This document shows positions 1-8,795 of a stretch of DNA of 64,000 nt, in pieces. Source of the stretch: SCTD01 sp963784675 (GTDB taxonomy: Bacteria; Actinomycetota; Actinomycetes; Mycobacteriales; SCTD01); contig CAWASE010000012.1 in assembly GCA_963784675.1 (NCBI GenBank), positions 127,325 to 191,324 of the forward strand, in the 5' to 3' direction. How positions within the stretch are numbered: the stretch's first letter is position 1; every line of letters starts with the position of its first letter. A program made the position numbers and the translations under genes. The notes under the pieces were generated by a model. It ran no database searches and had not been told where the DNA came from. It worked only from the letters and a program-made list of their open reading frames with translations.

Positions 1-1
1 C

Positions 2-106
2 GGCGAGCCCTTCTGGCTGTACCTGTCAGACCTGCTGTCGCTGTCCTACGCCCTCGGTGCGACCGACGCGAGCGGGCGGCCGCACGTCCCTGTTCGGCTC
101 TGCTGA
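2..106 (+). CDS. 3' end of an unidentified gene (partial)
   Basis: An open frame enters from the left edge and stops with TGA at 104-106, giving 34 residues that include GEPFWLYLSDLLSLSYALG. The stop lies one base before the stop codon of the convergent membrane-protein gene, as expected for a real convergent pair. Codon third positions are GC-rich. Too little is present to assign a family. Confidence 0.45.
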   Translation, partial: GEPFWLYLSDLLSLSYALGATDASGRPHVPVRLC

Positions 107-107
107 C

Positions 108-560
108 TCACCCCGTCGAGCGAGTTGCACGCAATCTCGCCAACCCCAGGACCGGCAGCACCAGCGGCACGAAGCCGTAGCCGGAGCCGAACCCGGACCA
201 CACCGTCTGGTCGGGGAACAGCGAGCCGTCCAGCGTGGTGAGCGCGCCGACGACGAGCACGCCGAGCAGCTCGAAGGCGATGGTCAGCGTCGCCAGCCGT
301 CGCCTGCCGCGCGCGAGCGCCACGGCCGCCACCAGGTAGACCACGCCGGACACCGCCGAGAGCAGATAGGCCAGCGGGGCCCGGTCGAACTCGGTCGCAA
401 GCTGCAGGAGCGCCCGCGCCGACGCGCTGAGCGCGAAGATCGCGTAGACGGCGACGAGCAACCGGCCGCTGCCCCGGCCGAGGCGCCGCTCGTCGGGCAC
501 TTGCTCGTCTGGCCCGGCGTCCTCAGGCAACGCGTCATCAGGCGACGCGTCCTCAGGCAT
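108..560 (-). CDS. small integral membrane protein (four predicted helices)
   Basis: The 150-residue protein has an acidic N-terminal tail (about 1-30) followed by four hydrophobic segments near residues 33-52, 63-83, 89-110 and 120-142, so it should be an inner-membrane protein with no visible catalytic motif. It overlaps the upstream membrane-protein gene by eight bases and follows hemB, the position held by Rv0513/Rv0514 in M. tuberculosis, where small membrane proteins also end the hem cluster. The conserved FALSASARA...PLAYLLSA section resembles integral membrane proteins of unknown function in other actinomycetes. The function is unknown. Confidence 0.75.
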   Translation of the reverse strand: MPEDASPDDALPEDAGPDEQVPDERRLGRGSGRLLVAVYAIFALSASARALLQLATEFDRAPLAYLLSAVSGVVYLVAAVALARGRRRLATLTIAFELLGVLVVGALTTLDGSLFPDQTVWSGFGSGYGFVPLVLPVLGLARLRATRSTG

Positions 561-915
561 CCAGGCCCTCCTGCCAGACGGCCCCGAGCCGCACCGCGAC
601 GACGGCGACGGTCAGGCAGGCCACGGCGAGCACGAGCGTGCCCCACCTGCTGCGCTCCTCGACGACCAGCGCCAGCCCACCCGGGACGAGCACGAACCAT
701 GCGGCGAGGTAGCCGAACAGCTCGCCCTTGCTGCCGCTCCAGTCGCCGGAGCGCACCAGCGCGATCACGACCTGCACGGCGATCAGCGCCTGCAGCACGA
801 ACAACCCCTGCAGGTGCTGGCGGGGCGGCAACCGGTCCAGCTTCGCGCACACCAGCGCCCAGGCGCCGAGGCCGAAGGCCACCGCCACCACGCCCAGCAC
901 GAGGCCGCCGATCAC
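553..915 (-). CDS. small membrane protein downstream of hemB
   Basis: The 120-residue protein has hydrophobic segments near 3-22, 37-56, 66-84 and 89-108, so it is probably a four-helix inner-membrane protein. It starts 25 bases after the hemB stop and its end overlaps the next membrane-protein gene, so the pair is probably transcribed with the hem operon. No enzyme motif is visible. A role in haem or membrane metabolism would be only a guess from position. Confidence 0.75.
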   Translation of the reverse strand: MIGGLVLGVVAVAFGLGAWALVCAKLDRLPPRQHLQGLFVLQALIAVQVVIALVRSGDWSGSKGELFGYLAAWFVLVPGGLALVVEERSRWGTLVLAVACLTVAVVAVRLGAVWQEGLDA

Positions 916-940
916 GGGCCGACCCCGAGCGTGCGCACGC

Positions 941-1939
941 TCACTCGGTCGCCAGCCACCCGGCGGCCTCGGTCGCCCAGTAGGTCAGGATCATCGACGC
1001 GCCTGCGCGCCGGATGCCGGTCAGCGACTCGAGCACGATGCGGCGCCGGTCGATCCAGCCCTGCGCGGCGGCCGCCTCGACCATCGCGTACTCCCCCGAC
1101 ACCTGATAGGCCGCCACCGGCACGTCGACGGCGTCGGCCACCGCCCGCACCACGTCGAGGTAGGCGCCGGCGGGCTTGACCATGACCGCGTCCGCTCCCT
1201 CGGCGACGTCGAGCAGCGCCTCGCGCACGCCCTCGTCGGCGGAGCGCGCGCCGTCCTGCTGGTAGGCCGAGCGGTCACCGAACTGCGGTGCGCACTCGGC
1301 TGCGTCGCGGAAGGGTCCGTAGAAGGCGGACGCGTACTTGGCGCTGTAGGCCAGGATCGGGAGGCCGGTGAAGCCGTCGGCGTCCAGCGCCGCGCGGATG
1401 GACGCGACCTGGCCGTCCATCATCCCGGACGGGGCGACGACCTGCGTACCGGCCCGCGCCTGCGCGACGGCGGCGCTCGCGTACCGCGCCAGCGTCGCGT
1501 CGTTGTCGACGTCGCCCGCAGCGGTGAGCAGCCCGCAGTGGCCGTGGTCGGTGTACTCGTCCAGGCACAGGTCGGTCATGACGACGAGCGCGTCGCCGAC
1601 CTCCGCCCGCACGTCCGCGAGCGCGAGCTGGACGATGCCGGCCGGGTCGTCGGCGCCGGAGCCGCGAGCGTCCTTCACGCTCGGGATGCCGAACAGGATG
1701 ATGCCGCCGACACCGGCGGCGACCGCGTCGGCCGCGGCCTTGCGCACCGACTCGCGGGTGTGCTGGACGACGCCGGGCATCGAGGCGATCGGCGCGGCCG
1801 CGTCCAGACCTTCCTTGACGAAGACCGGCAGCACGAGGTCGGCCGGGCGCACCCGGACCTCGGTCACCAGCCGCCGCAGCGCCGCCGTCGACCGCAGCCG
1901 GCGCGGGCGCGCCGTCGGGAACCCGCCCGGCAGGGTCAC
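941..1939 (-). CDS. hemB: delta-aminolevulinic acid dehydratase (porphobilinogen synthase)
   Basis: HemB condenses two molecules of 5-aminolevulinate to porphobilinogen in the cytoplasm. The 332-residue length is normal. The two Schiff-base lysines are Lys201 (in YSAKY) and Lys255 (in MVKPAG). The metal loop at 123-136 reads DLCLDEYTDHGHCG: it keeps Cys125 and Cys135 but has Asp127 where the classic zinc enzyme has the middle cysteine, so metal use may differ. The GTG start overlaps the end of hemD in GTGA (1936-1939), which implies translational coupling in the rex-hemACDB operon. Confidence 0.97.
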   Translation of the reverse strand: MTLPGGFPTARPRRLRSTAALRRLVTEVRVRPADLVLPVFVKEGLDAAAPIASMPGVVQHTRESVRKAAADAVAAGVGGIILFGIPSVKDARGSGADDPAGIVQLALADVRAEVGDALVVMTDLCLDEYTDHGHCGLLTAAGDVDNDATLARYASAAVAQARAGTQVVAPSGMMDGQVASIRAALDADGFTGLPILAYSAKYASAFYGPFRDAAECAPQFGDRSAYQQDGARSADEGVREALLDVAEGADAVMVKPAGAYLDVVRAVADAVDVPVAAYQVSGEYAMVEAAAAQGWIDRRRIVLESLTGIRRAGASMILTYWATEAAGWLATE

Positions 1940-3489
1940 CGTCGCGCCGCCGCCCGGGCGAGCTTGCGGCGGTAGGCGGCGCTGGGCAGCGGCGCGACCT
2001 CCGGCAGGGCGGCGTCGCGTCGCTCGGCGGCGAAGGCGGCCAGCGCCTCGACGAGCACCCCGACCTCAGGCGTCGGCGCCTGGACGTCGACGCGCAGCCC
2101 GAGCTCGTCGGCAGCCGCGGCCGTCTGCGGGCCGATGCACGCCAGGATCGTCGAGTCGTGCGGCTTGCCGGCGATGCCGACCAGGTTGCGCACGGTGCTG
2201 GAGGAGGTGAACAGCACCGCGTCGAACCCGCCGCCCTTGAGCGCCTCACGGGTCTCGGCGGGCGGCGGCGCGGCGCGGACGGTGCGGTAGGCGGTGACGT
2301 CGTCGACCTGCCATCCGCGTGCGAGCAGCCCGGCGACCAGGGTCTCGGTGGCGATGTCGGCGCGCGGCAGGAAGACGCGGTCCAGCGGGTCGTAGACGTC
2401 GTCATAGGGCGCCCAGTCGGCGAGCAGGCCCTCGCTGGACTGCTGACCGCTCGGCACCAGGTCGGGCTGCAGCCCGAACTCGACGAGCGCCGCGGCGGTG
2501 GTCTCGCCGACGGCGGCGACCTTGATGCCGGCGAACGCGCGCGCGTCGAGCCCGAACTCTTCGAGCTTCTCGCGGACGGCCTTCACCGCGTTGACGGACG
2601 TGAACGCGGCCCAGAGATAGCGACCGGTGACCAGGCCCTTGACCGCGCGCTCCATCGGCGCGGGCGTGCGCGGCGGTTCGACGGCGATCGTCGGCACCTC
2701 GACGGGTACGGCGCCGTAGGACCGCAGCTGCGCCGACAGCGCCCCGGCCTGGTCGCGGGTGCGCGGCACCAGGACCCGCCAGCCGTACAGCGGGCGGCTC
2801 TCGAACCACGACACCTTGTCGATGCGCTTCACCGGGTCGCCGATGACGACGACGGCGGCGCCGGTCAGGTCGCCGGTCAGCGCGTCGATGCCGTCCAGCG
2901 TCCCGACGACGGTGTGCTGTGCGGGACCGGTGCCGCCGACCGTCACCGACACGTGCTCACCGGGCTTGCGCCCGTGCTCGACGAGCGCAGCCGCGGCCTT
3001 CGCGACCTCTCCGGCGTCGGTGAGCAGCACCAGCGTGCCGGGAGCGGCGGCCAGCGCCGGCCACCGCGTCGCGTCGTCGATCCGCGCGACCGTGCGGGGC
3101 AGCCCGACGGCGACGCCCGCGAACGCCGGCACCGAGACGGCCGCCGGCAGACCCGGCACGACCTCCAGGCGCAGGTTCGCCTTCTGGACCGCCTCGGCCT
3201 CCTTGGCGCCCTCGGTCCACAGGAAGGGGTCGCCAGGCAGCAGCCGCACGACGCGCTGCCCGGTGCGGCTGGCCGCGACCAGCGCCGAGCCCACCATCTC
3301 GCCGGGCTCGGTGCGGACGATCTCCACGCCCTCCCGCAGCCCTTCCAGCAGTGCCTCGCCGCAGCGGGTGTCGGCCACGACCAGATCGGCCTCCGCCAGC
3401 ACTGCGGCAGCACGCACCGTCAGCAGCGACGGGTCGCCGGATCCGGCCCCCACCAGGGCGACCGGTCCGGGAGTCTTCTTCGCCTTCAT
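1936..3489 (-). CDS. hemD: fused uroporphyrinogen-III methyltransferase-like / uroporphyrinogen-III synthase
   Basis: The 517-residue protein has an N-terminal SUMT/CobA-like domain (about 8-245; GAGSGDP near 15-21) and a C-terminal HemD domain (about 255-500) that cyclises hydroxymethylbilane to uroporphyrinogen III. The same two-domain arrangement is found in Streptomyces and as Rv0511. The methyltransferase half looks degenerate: the usual GGDPFVFGRGGEE loop reads PGDPFLWTEGAKE, and the conserved VPGVTSA reads VPGLPAA. Precorrin-2 synthesis is therefore uncertain, whereas the HemD role is well supported by context. It starts 10 bases after hemC and overlaps hemB. Confidence 0.92.
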   Translation of the reverse strand: MKAKKTPGPVALVGAGSGDPSLLTVRAAAVLAEADLVVADTRCGEALLEGLREGVEIVRTEPGEMVGSALVAASRTGQRVVRLLPGDPFLWTEGAKEAEAVQKANLRLEVVPGLPAAVSVPAFAGVAVGLPRTVARIDDATRWPALAAAPGTLVLLTDAGEVAKAAAALVEHGRKPGEHVSVTVGGTGPAQHTVVGTLDGIDALTGDLTGAAVVVIGDPVKRIDKVSWFESRPLYGWRVLVPRTRDQAGALSAQLRSYGAVPVEVPTIAVEPPRTPAPMERAVKGLVTGRYLWAAFTSVNAVKAVREKLEEFGLDARAFAGIKVAAVGETTAAALVEFGLQPDLVPSGQQSSEGLLADWAPYDDVYDPLDRVFLPRADIATETLVAGLLARGWQVDDVTAYRTVRAAPPPAETREALKGGGFDAVLFTSSSTVRNLVGIAGKPHDSTILACIGPQTAAAADELGLRVDVQAPTPEVGVLVEALAAFAAERRDAALPEVAPLPSAAYRRKLARAAARR

Positions 3490-3499
3490 GCCATGTCCT

Positions 3500-4480
3500 T
3501 CATCCTCTGTGCAGTGCCTGCAGTGGTGCCGGGTCAGGGTTCTGGGGGGTGGGCGCCATCAGGTCGGCCGCGCCGAGCTCGAACAGCTCGGCGGCCAGCC
3601 GGGTGCCGACGCCGTGCGCGTCGGTGGTGCGTCCGGTCGCCGACAGCCGGACGGCGTCGCTGCCGTCGAGCGCGGCCACGAGCGCGCGCAGGTAGACCTC
3701 GTCGCCGGCGTCGCCCTCGGCCACCTCGGCCAGCGCGCCGACGGGGGCGGAGCACCCGGCCTCCAGCGTCGCGAGCAGCGCGCGCTCGGCCGTGACGCAC
3801 ACGCGGGTGTCGGCATGCTCCAGCGTCGCCAGCACGGCGACGGTGTCGGCGTCGTCGGCGCGGCACTCCAGCGCGAGCGCGCCCTGCGCGGGGGCGGGCA
3901 GCATCGTCAACGGGTCGAGCACGTCGGTGCCCTCGGCGGCCCGGCCGAGCCGCTGCAGCCCGGCCCGGGCCAGCACGACGGCGTCGAGCTCGCCCGAGCG
4001 CACCTTGCCGATGCGGGTGTCGACGTTGCCGCGGATGCCGACCGGCTCCAGGCCGAGGCCCAGCCCGCGCAGCTGGGCGATGCGCCGCGGCGAGCCGGTG
4101 CCGACCCGCGCGCCGGTGGGCAGCTCGCCGACGGTGAGCCCGTCGCGCGCCACGAGCACGTCGCGCGGGTCGGCGCGCACGGGCACCGCCGCGATGACCA
4201 GCCCGTCGGCAGGTGCGGTCGGCAGGTCCTTGTAGGAGTGGACGGCGAGGTCGACCTGGCCGGCCAGCAGCGCGTCGCGCAGCGCCGTGACGAACACGCC
4301 GGTGCCGCCGATCTGGGCGATGGCGGCACTGGAGACGTCGCCCGCGGTGGTGATGGGGACCAGCGTGACCTCGCGGCCGGTGGCGGCGGTGAGGTCGCGG
4401 GCGACCTGACCGGACTGGGCCAGGGCGAGGGCGCTTCCGCGGGTGCCCAGGCGGAGCGGACGGGCCTGCGCCGGGCTCAT
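3500..4480 (-). CDS. hemC: porphobilinogen deaminase (hydroxymethylbilane synthase)
   Basis: HemC polymerises four porphobilinogens to hydroxymethylbilane on a covalent dipyrromethane cofactor. The 326-residue protein begins with the family motif LRLGTRGSALALAQS. It carries HSYKDLP (81-87, with Asp85 catalytic), the substrate-binding arginines in GTGSPRR and GIRGNVDTR, and the cofactor cysteine Cys243 in EAGCSAPVG. Its ATG overlaps the hemA stop as ATGA (4477-4480), so it is translationally coupled to hemA. Confidence 0.97.
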   Translation of the reverse strand: MSPAQARPLRLGTRGSALALAQSGQVARDLTAATGREVTLVPITTAGDVSSAAIAQIGGTGVFVTALRDALLAGQVDLAVHSYKDLPTAPADGLVIAAVPVRADPRDVLVARDGLTVGELPTGARVGTGSPRRIAQLRGLGLGLEPVGIRGNVDTRIGKVRSGELDAVVLARAGLQRLGRAAEGTDVLDPLTMLPAPAQGALALECRADDADTVAVLATLEHADTRVCVTAERALLATLEAGCSAPVGALAEVAEGDAGDEVYLRALVAALDGSDAVRLSATGRTTDAHGVGTRLAAELFELGAADLMAPTPQNPDPAPLQALHRG

Positions 4481-5835
4481 GCCGCACCGTCCTGGCGGGT
4501 GCCGAGCGGACGGTCGCCCGCACCGCGCAGCGCGTCGGTGACCGACCCCTCGACCAGCGTGGGCACGCCCGGCTCGGCGGCGTCGCCGTCGAGGGCGAAC
4601 AGGGCGCTGAGCGCGTCGGCGTAGGTGAGCCCGTCGGGTGACTCGGTGAGCTCCTTGAGCCGCACGGTCGGCATGTGCAGCAGCGCGGCCACGGCCCGGC
4701 GCACAGCGGTCTGCACCTCGGCGGCGGCGCGCTCATCCAGGTCAGGGACGCGTCCGCCCAGGCGGGTGAGCTCGGCCGCGACGATCTCGTCAGCCCGGGC
4801 GCGCAGCGCGACGACGGTCGGAGCGACGCGGACGGCCCGCTGCCACGCGACGAACTCGCCGACCTCCTGCTCGACGATCGCGCGGGTGGCCTCGACGCCC
4901 GCGCCCGCGGCGGTGCTCGTCAGCACCTCCTGCAGCGAGGCGAGGTCGACCAGCGTGACGCCGGGCAGCGCGCGCACGGCGGGGTCGATGTCGCGGGGCA
5001 GCGCGAGGTCCAGGATCGCGAGCGGACGTCCGGCCCGGGCGGCGACCGCGCGCTGCACCGTCGCGAGCTCGACGACGACGCCGGTGGCGCCGGTGCTCGA
5101 CACGACGACGTCGGCCTCGACCAGCGCCCGCTCCAGGCCCTCGAGCCCGATGCCGGTGCCCTCCAGCGCGGTGGCCAGCCGGTGCGCGTTCTCGGCCGTG
5201 CGGTTGGCGACCACGACGCTGCCGGCGCCCGCACGGCGCAGCGTCGCACCGGCGAGCGCGCCCATGGAGCCGGCGCCGATGACCAGCACGCGGCGGCCGT
5301 CGAGCGGTCCGACGGCCTGCATCGCGCGCTCGAGCCCGACGCTGACGAGCGACTGACCGGCCTCGTCGATGCCGGTCTCGGAGTGGGCTCGCTTGCCGAC
5401 CTTCAGCGCCTTCTGGAAGAGCTCGTGCAGGGTGCGTCCGGCGGCGTCGCTGGACGCGCCGTAGGTGCGCCGCAGCTGGCCGAGGATCTGCGACTCGCCG
5501 ATGACCATCGAGTCCAGGCCGCAGGCGACCTCGAACAGGTGGTGGACCGCCCGCGCCTCGAAGTGCACGTACAGGTGCCGCGACAGCTCTTCCAGCGGCA
5601 CGCCCGACAGCTCTGCCAGCAGTCCGCTGACCGCTTCGAGCCCGGCGTGGAAGCCCTCGGCGTCGGCGTAGACCTCGACCCGGTTGCAGGTGCTGACGAC
5701 GACCGCCTCCGAGACGGCCCCGCCCGCGCGCAGGTCGCGGGCGAGGTCGGTGGCGTCGCCGATGCCCACGGTGACCCGCTCGAGCAGCGCGACCGGGGCG
5801 CTGCGGTGGCTGACGCCGACCACGAGCACGCTCAT
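4477..5835 (-). CDS. hemA: glutamyl-tRNA reductase
   Basis: HemA reduces glutamyl-tRNA(Glu) to glutamate-1-semialdehyde with NADPH, the committed step of C5-pathway tetrapyrrole synthesis. The 452-residue protein has catalytic Cys50 in VVSTCNRVEVY, the GESQILGQ motif, a Rossmann segment VLVIGAGSMG and the C-terminal dimerisation helix region. The frame stays open upstream, but the ATG at 5833-5835 overlaps the rex stop as ATGA and gives the standard N-terminus MSVLVVGVSHR, so I chose it. Confidence 0.97.
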   Translation of the reverse strand: MSVLVVGVSHRSAPVALLERVTVGIGDATDLARDLRAGGAVSEAVVVSTCNRVEVYADAEGFHAGLEAVSGLLAELSGVPLEELSRHLYVHFEARAVHHLFEVACGLDSMVIGESQILGQLRRTYGASSDAAGRTLHELFQKALKVGKRAHSETGIDEAGQSLVSVGLERAMQAVGPLDGRRVLVIGAGSMGALAGATLRRAGAGSVVVANRTAENAHRLATALEGTGIGLEGLERALVEADVVVSSTGATGVVVELATVQRAVAARAGRPLAILDLALPRDIDPAVRALPGVTLVDLASLQEVLTSTAAGAGVEATRAIVEQEVGEFVAWQRAVRVAPTVVALRARADEIVAAELTRLGGRVPDLDERAAAEVQTAVRRAVAALLHMPTVRLKELTESPDGLTYADALSALFALDGDAAEPGVPTLVEGSVTDALRGAGDRPLGTRQDGAA

Positions 5836-6560
5836 GCCGACACCGCCTGCACGTCGTCGACGGCCGCGCGTGCGGCCTTGCGGGCCTCGTGGAAGGACAG
5901 GATCTGCAGCTCGTTGGACAGGTCGACCTTGCGGACGTCCACCCCGTCGGGCACCTGCAGCACGGCCGGCGCGAAGTTCAGCACGCTGGTGACGCCGGCC
6001 GTGACGAGGGCGTCGCACACCTGCTGCGCGGCGTGCGCCGGCGTGGCGACGACGCCGATCGCGACGCCGTGCGTGCGGACGACAGCCGCCAGCTCGCTGA
6101 TCGGCTGCACGACGAGGTCGCCGATGCGCTCGCCGACGCGTGCCGGGTCGGCGTCCAGCAGGGCGACGACGCAGAAGCCGCGGGAGGAGAAGCCGCCGTA
6201 GCCGGCCAGGGCCGTGCCCAGGTTGCCGACGCCGACGAGCACGACCGGCCAGCGCTGTTCGAGCCCGAGCGCGCGGCTGATGTGCGCGACGAGCTCGCTG
6301 ACGTCGTAGCCGACCCCGCGGGTGCCGTAGGAGCCCAGGTGCGAGAGGTCCTTGCGCAGCTTGGCCGAGCCGACGCCGGCAGCCTCGGCCAGCGCCTGAC
6401 TGCTGACGGTGACCCGACCCGTCTCCGCGAGCGCGGACAGCGCCCGCAGATACACCGGCAGCCGGGCGACGGTGGCCTCCGGCACGTCGGACCGGCGCGC
6501 GGCAGGGAGGGCGGGGACGCCGGTCGTCCGGCCGCCTGCGCTCCTGCCCTGTGCGCTCAC
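5832..6560 (-). CDS. rex: redox-sensing transcriptional repressor Rex
   Basis: Rex binds DNA when NAD+ is high and releases it when NADH rises, controlling respiratory genes. The 242-residue protein has a poorly conserved 25-residue N-terminus, a winged-helix domain (about 30-90) with GVGSAKLRKDLSHLG, and a Rossmann domain beginning VLVGVGNLGTAL (107-118). It is the first gene of rex-hemA-hemC-hemD-hemB, the arrangement known in Streptomyces (rex-hemACD). A Rex-type operator lies upstream at 6667-6684, so autoregulation is likely. Confidence 0.96.
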   Translation of the reverse strand: MSAQGRSAGGRTTGVPALPAARRSDVPEATVARLPVYLRALSALAETGRVTVSSQALAEAAGVGSAKLRKDLSHLGSYGTRGVGYDVSELVAHISRALGLEQRWPVVLVGVGNLGTALAGYGGFSSRGFCVVALLDADPARVGERIGDLVVQPISELAAVVRTHGVAIGVVATPAHAAQQVCDALVTAGVTSVLNFAPAVLQVPDGVDVRKVDLSNELQILSFHEARKAARAAVDDVQAVSA

Positions 6561-6873
6561 TGCCGGACTCCTGGACCTGTGCCGAGGTGGTTCGCTGTCG
6601 ACGCGCCGGTGACGGGCCCTGCGCCGGGACGTCGGGATCGGGTCTCCCTGACCTCAGGTTACGCGCTTGTGAACGCATGCACAAAGTCGGTGAGGCGCCT
6701 CACAGGCGACGAGCAGGAGCTGCCGGTGGCGCCGTGATCATCAGAAGCATCCAGGCGTCAGCAGCCCCTTCTGCGCCCTCGAACGCATCGAACCTTCTGA
6801 CGATCACTCGGGCTGGGCGGCGGCTGGGCGCCCCGGCTGGCCTCCACCGCGCGCGGGGTCGAGTGGCTCGCCG
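6561..6873. other. non-coding region upstream of rex
   Basis: This 313-base gap lies between the rex start and the stop codon of the glutaredoxin-like gene, both transcribed leftward. It must hold the promoter of the rex-hem operon and contains one Rex operator. The rest (about 6700-6873) shows no convincing gene, RNA or hairpin. Confidence 0.6.
6667..6684. promoter_or_regulatory. Rex operator (ROP) upstream of rex-hemACDB
   Basis: The site TTGTGAACGCATGCACAA is an 18-base imperfect palindrome whose outer arms TTGTG and CACAA are perfect. It matches the actinobacterial Rex site TTGTGAA-N4-TTCACAA except for two bases in the right half. It lies 107 bases upstream of the rex start codon, suitable for NADH-responsive autoregulation of the operon. 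Confidence 0.85.
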
Positions 6874-7131
6874 TCAGCCGCGCAGGGCCCGCCGCAGCGC
6901 GCCCGGGTCCAGCCGGCCGAAGGCGTGCTCGACGCCGTCCAGGAGCACCACCGGCACCTTGTCGGTGTAGAGCTCGCGGCGCCGCGGGTCGGCGTCGACG
7001 TCCAGCACCTGCAGCACCAGACCGGCGCGGGCGGCCGCCGCCGCGACGAGCTCCTTCTGCTCGCTGCACAGCAGGCAGTGCGCCCGGGTCACGTAGGTGA
7101 TCTCGCGCGGAGGGTGCCGCCGTCGGAGCAC
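6874..7131 (-). CDS. glutaredoxin-like (DUF836) protein
   Basis: An 85-residue protein beginning at GTG 7129-7131, three bases after the stop of the acyl-CoA ligase gene. It has a thioredoxin-fold pattern: strand EITYVTR, then the redox motif CLLC at residues 19-22, a helix, strand LQVLDVD, and the cis-proline segment VPVVLLDG near 59-66. The family is conserved beside hemA in actinobacteria (Rv0508 lies next to hemA Rv0509). Its role is presumed thiol-disulfide exchange with an unknown partner. The start is inferred, since no strong ribosome site is visible. Confidence 0.85.
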   Translation of the reverse strand: MLRRRHPPREITYVTRAHCLLCSEQKELVAAAAARAGLVLQVLDVDADPRRRELYTDKVPVVLLDGVEHAFGRLDPGALRRALRG

Positions 7132-7133
7132 CG

Positions 7134-8682
7134 TCAGACCTGCAGCTCGCGCAGCCGTCCCTTGCTGACCTTGCCGGTGGCGCTGTGCGGCAGCTCGTCG
7201 ACGAACTCGACCGTGGTCGGGCACTTGAACCGGGCCAGCGACCGGGCACAGTGCGCGATGACGTCCTCGGCCGCCAACCGGGCCCCACGGCGCAGGACCA
7301 CCAGCGCCTTCACCGACTCGCCGGTGTAGGGGTGCGCGATGCCCAGCACGGCGGCCTCGTCGATGTCGGGGTGCGCGACGAGGACGTCCTCGACCTCGCG
7401 CGGATACACGTTGAAGCCGCTGACGAGCACCATCTCCTTGCGGCGGTCGACCAGGTGCAGGTCGCCGTCCTGGTCGACGAAGGCGACGTCGCCGGTGGCC
7501 CACCAGCCGTCGGCGTCCGGGCCGCCCTCGCCGTCGGGCCAGTAGCCGAGAAACAGGTTGCCGCCGCGCGCGACGATCTCGCCGGGGTCGCCCTCCTCGA
7601 CGGGCTCGCCGGACTCGTCGACGAGCTTGAGCTCGACGCCGGGCACGGCCCGTCCGATCGAGCTGGGCTTGGCCACCTCCGACAGCAGGGTGGTGGTGAG
7701 CACCGGCGCGGTCTCGGTCAGGCCGTAGCCCTCGAACACATGGTGACCCGTGACGTCCAGCACCCGGTTCAGGACGGCGGCCGGCAGCGGCGCCCCGCCC
7801 GACAGCGCCAGCCGCACCCCGGAGAAGGCGTCGCCGACGTCGGGCAGCATCGACCACGCGACGAACATCGGTGGGGCGCCGAGCAGGTTGGTGACCTCGT
7901 GCCGGTGCACCTCGGCGAGCGTCTCGACGGGGTCGAAGCGTTCGACGAGCAGGCCGGTGGCGGCGTGGTAGGCGACGGCGCCGAGCCCGCCGTTCAGGCC
8001 GTAGACGTGGAACAGCGGCAGCACGAGCAGCACGACGTCGTCCATCGAGACCACCGGCGGGTCGATCCGGCTGCCCTGCTCGAGGTTGGTCAGCAGCGCG
8101 CGGTGCGGCAGCATCGCGCCCTTGGGACGGCCGCTGGTGCCGGAGGTGTAGAGCAGCACCGCGAGGTCCTCGCCACCGCTCTGCGGTTCCACCCGCCCCG
8201 AACCGCGGCCGCGGGCGAGCACGGCGTCCCAGGTCTGCACGCCGGGCGCCGCGGAGTCCAGGCCGGTGACGAGCACGTGCTCCAGGGTGTCCAGGGCGCC
8301 GGACAGCACCTGAGCGGTCTGGACGGCCGCGCGCCTGACCACCAGCGCCCGGGCGCCGCTGTCGGACAGCGCCCGCTGCAGCTCGTCACGGGTGTAGCCG
8401 GTGTTGAGCGGGACGACCACCAGGCCCGCGCGCAGGGCGCCGAAGTAGGCGATCGGGAAGTCGGGGGTGTTGCCGAGCTGCATGCCGAACCGGTCGCCGG
8501 GTCGCAGCCCCAGCGCGATCAGCCCGGCCGCGGCGGAGTCGACGGCGGCGTCGACCTCTGCCCAGCTCTGGACGCGGCCGCGGAACAGGAACGCGGGCTT
8601 GTCCGGTGCCTGCCCGGCTGCGGCCGCGCACCAGCTCGGAGAGGTTGCCGCTGGACACCGGTACGGGCGACGCGGACGTCAC
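7134..8682 (-). CDS. long-chain acyl-CoA ligase (AMP-forming), apparent frameshift near its 5' end
   Basis: The main frame encodes an adenylate-forming fatty acid-CoA ligase. It has the ATP motif YTSGTSGRPKGAMLPH, the adenine-binding GYGLTE motif, the hinge segment DRRKEMVLVSGFNVYPREVE and the C-terminal catalytic lysine in PHSATGKV. The natural start is probably GTG 8680-8682, preceded by AGGAGG, giving MTSASPVPVSS. From about 8620-8645 the coding sense moves to another frame, which carries family-typical sequence (PDKPAFLFRGRVQSWAEVD, then GLRPGDRFGMQLGN). One indel therefore separates the first 20 residues from the rest. An intact reading of the remainder alone would begin at 8483 and lack about 65 residues. 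Sequencing error seems likelier than decay. Confidence 0.85.
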
Positions 8683-8795
8683 GGGTTCAGCCTCCTGGTC
8701 CGGATGAGCGGCGAGCACGGCGCAGGTCGGCGAGACGACACCGTCCGCCCCCGCAGTCTCCCACAGTCGTGACCCGTTCCTCGGGTGGCAAACGC

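Noticed and set aside
728..1975. A 415-codon open frame antisense to hemB, and similar long frames opposite many genes (for example 13008-15449 minus, 32696-36274 minus and 41952-43850 minus).
   Set aside because: These are shadow frames produced by high third-position GC. They show Arg/Ala/Gly-rich low-complexity sequence and no family motifs, while the opposite strand carries recognised proteins.
4477..6684. Extending hemA upstream to give a 735-residue protein.
   Set aside because: The extension overlaps the whole of rex and is Arg/Pro-rich. The ATGA overlap at 5832-5835 and the family start fix the N-terminus.
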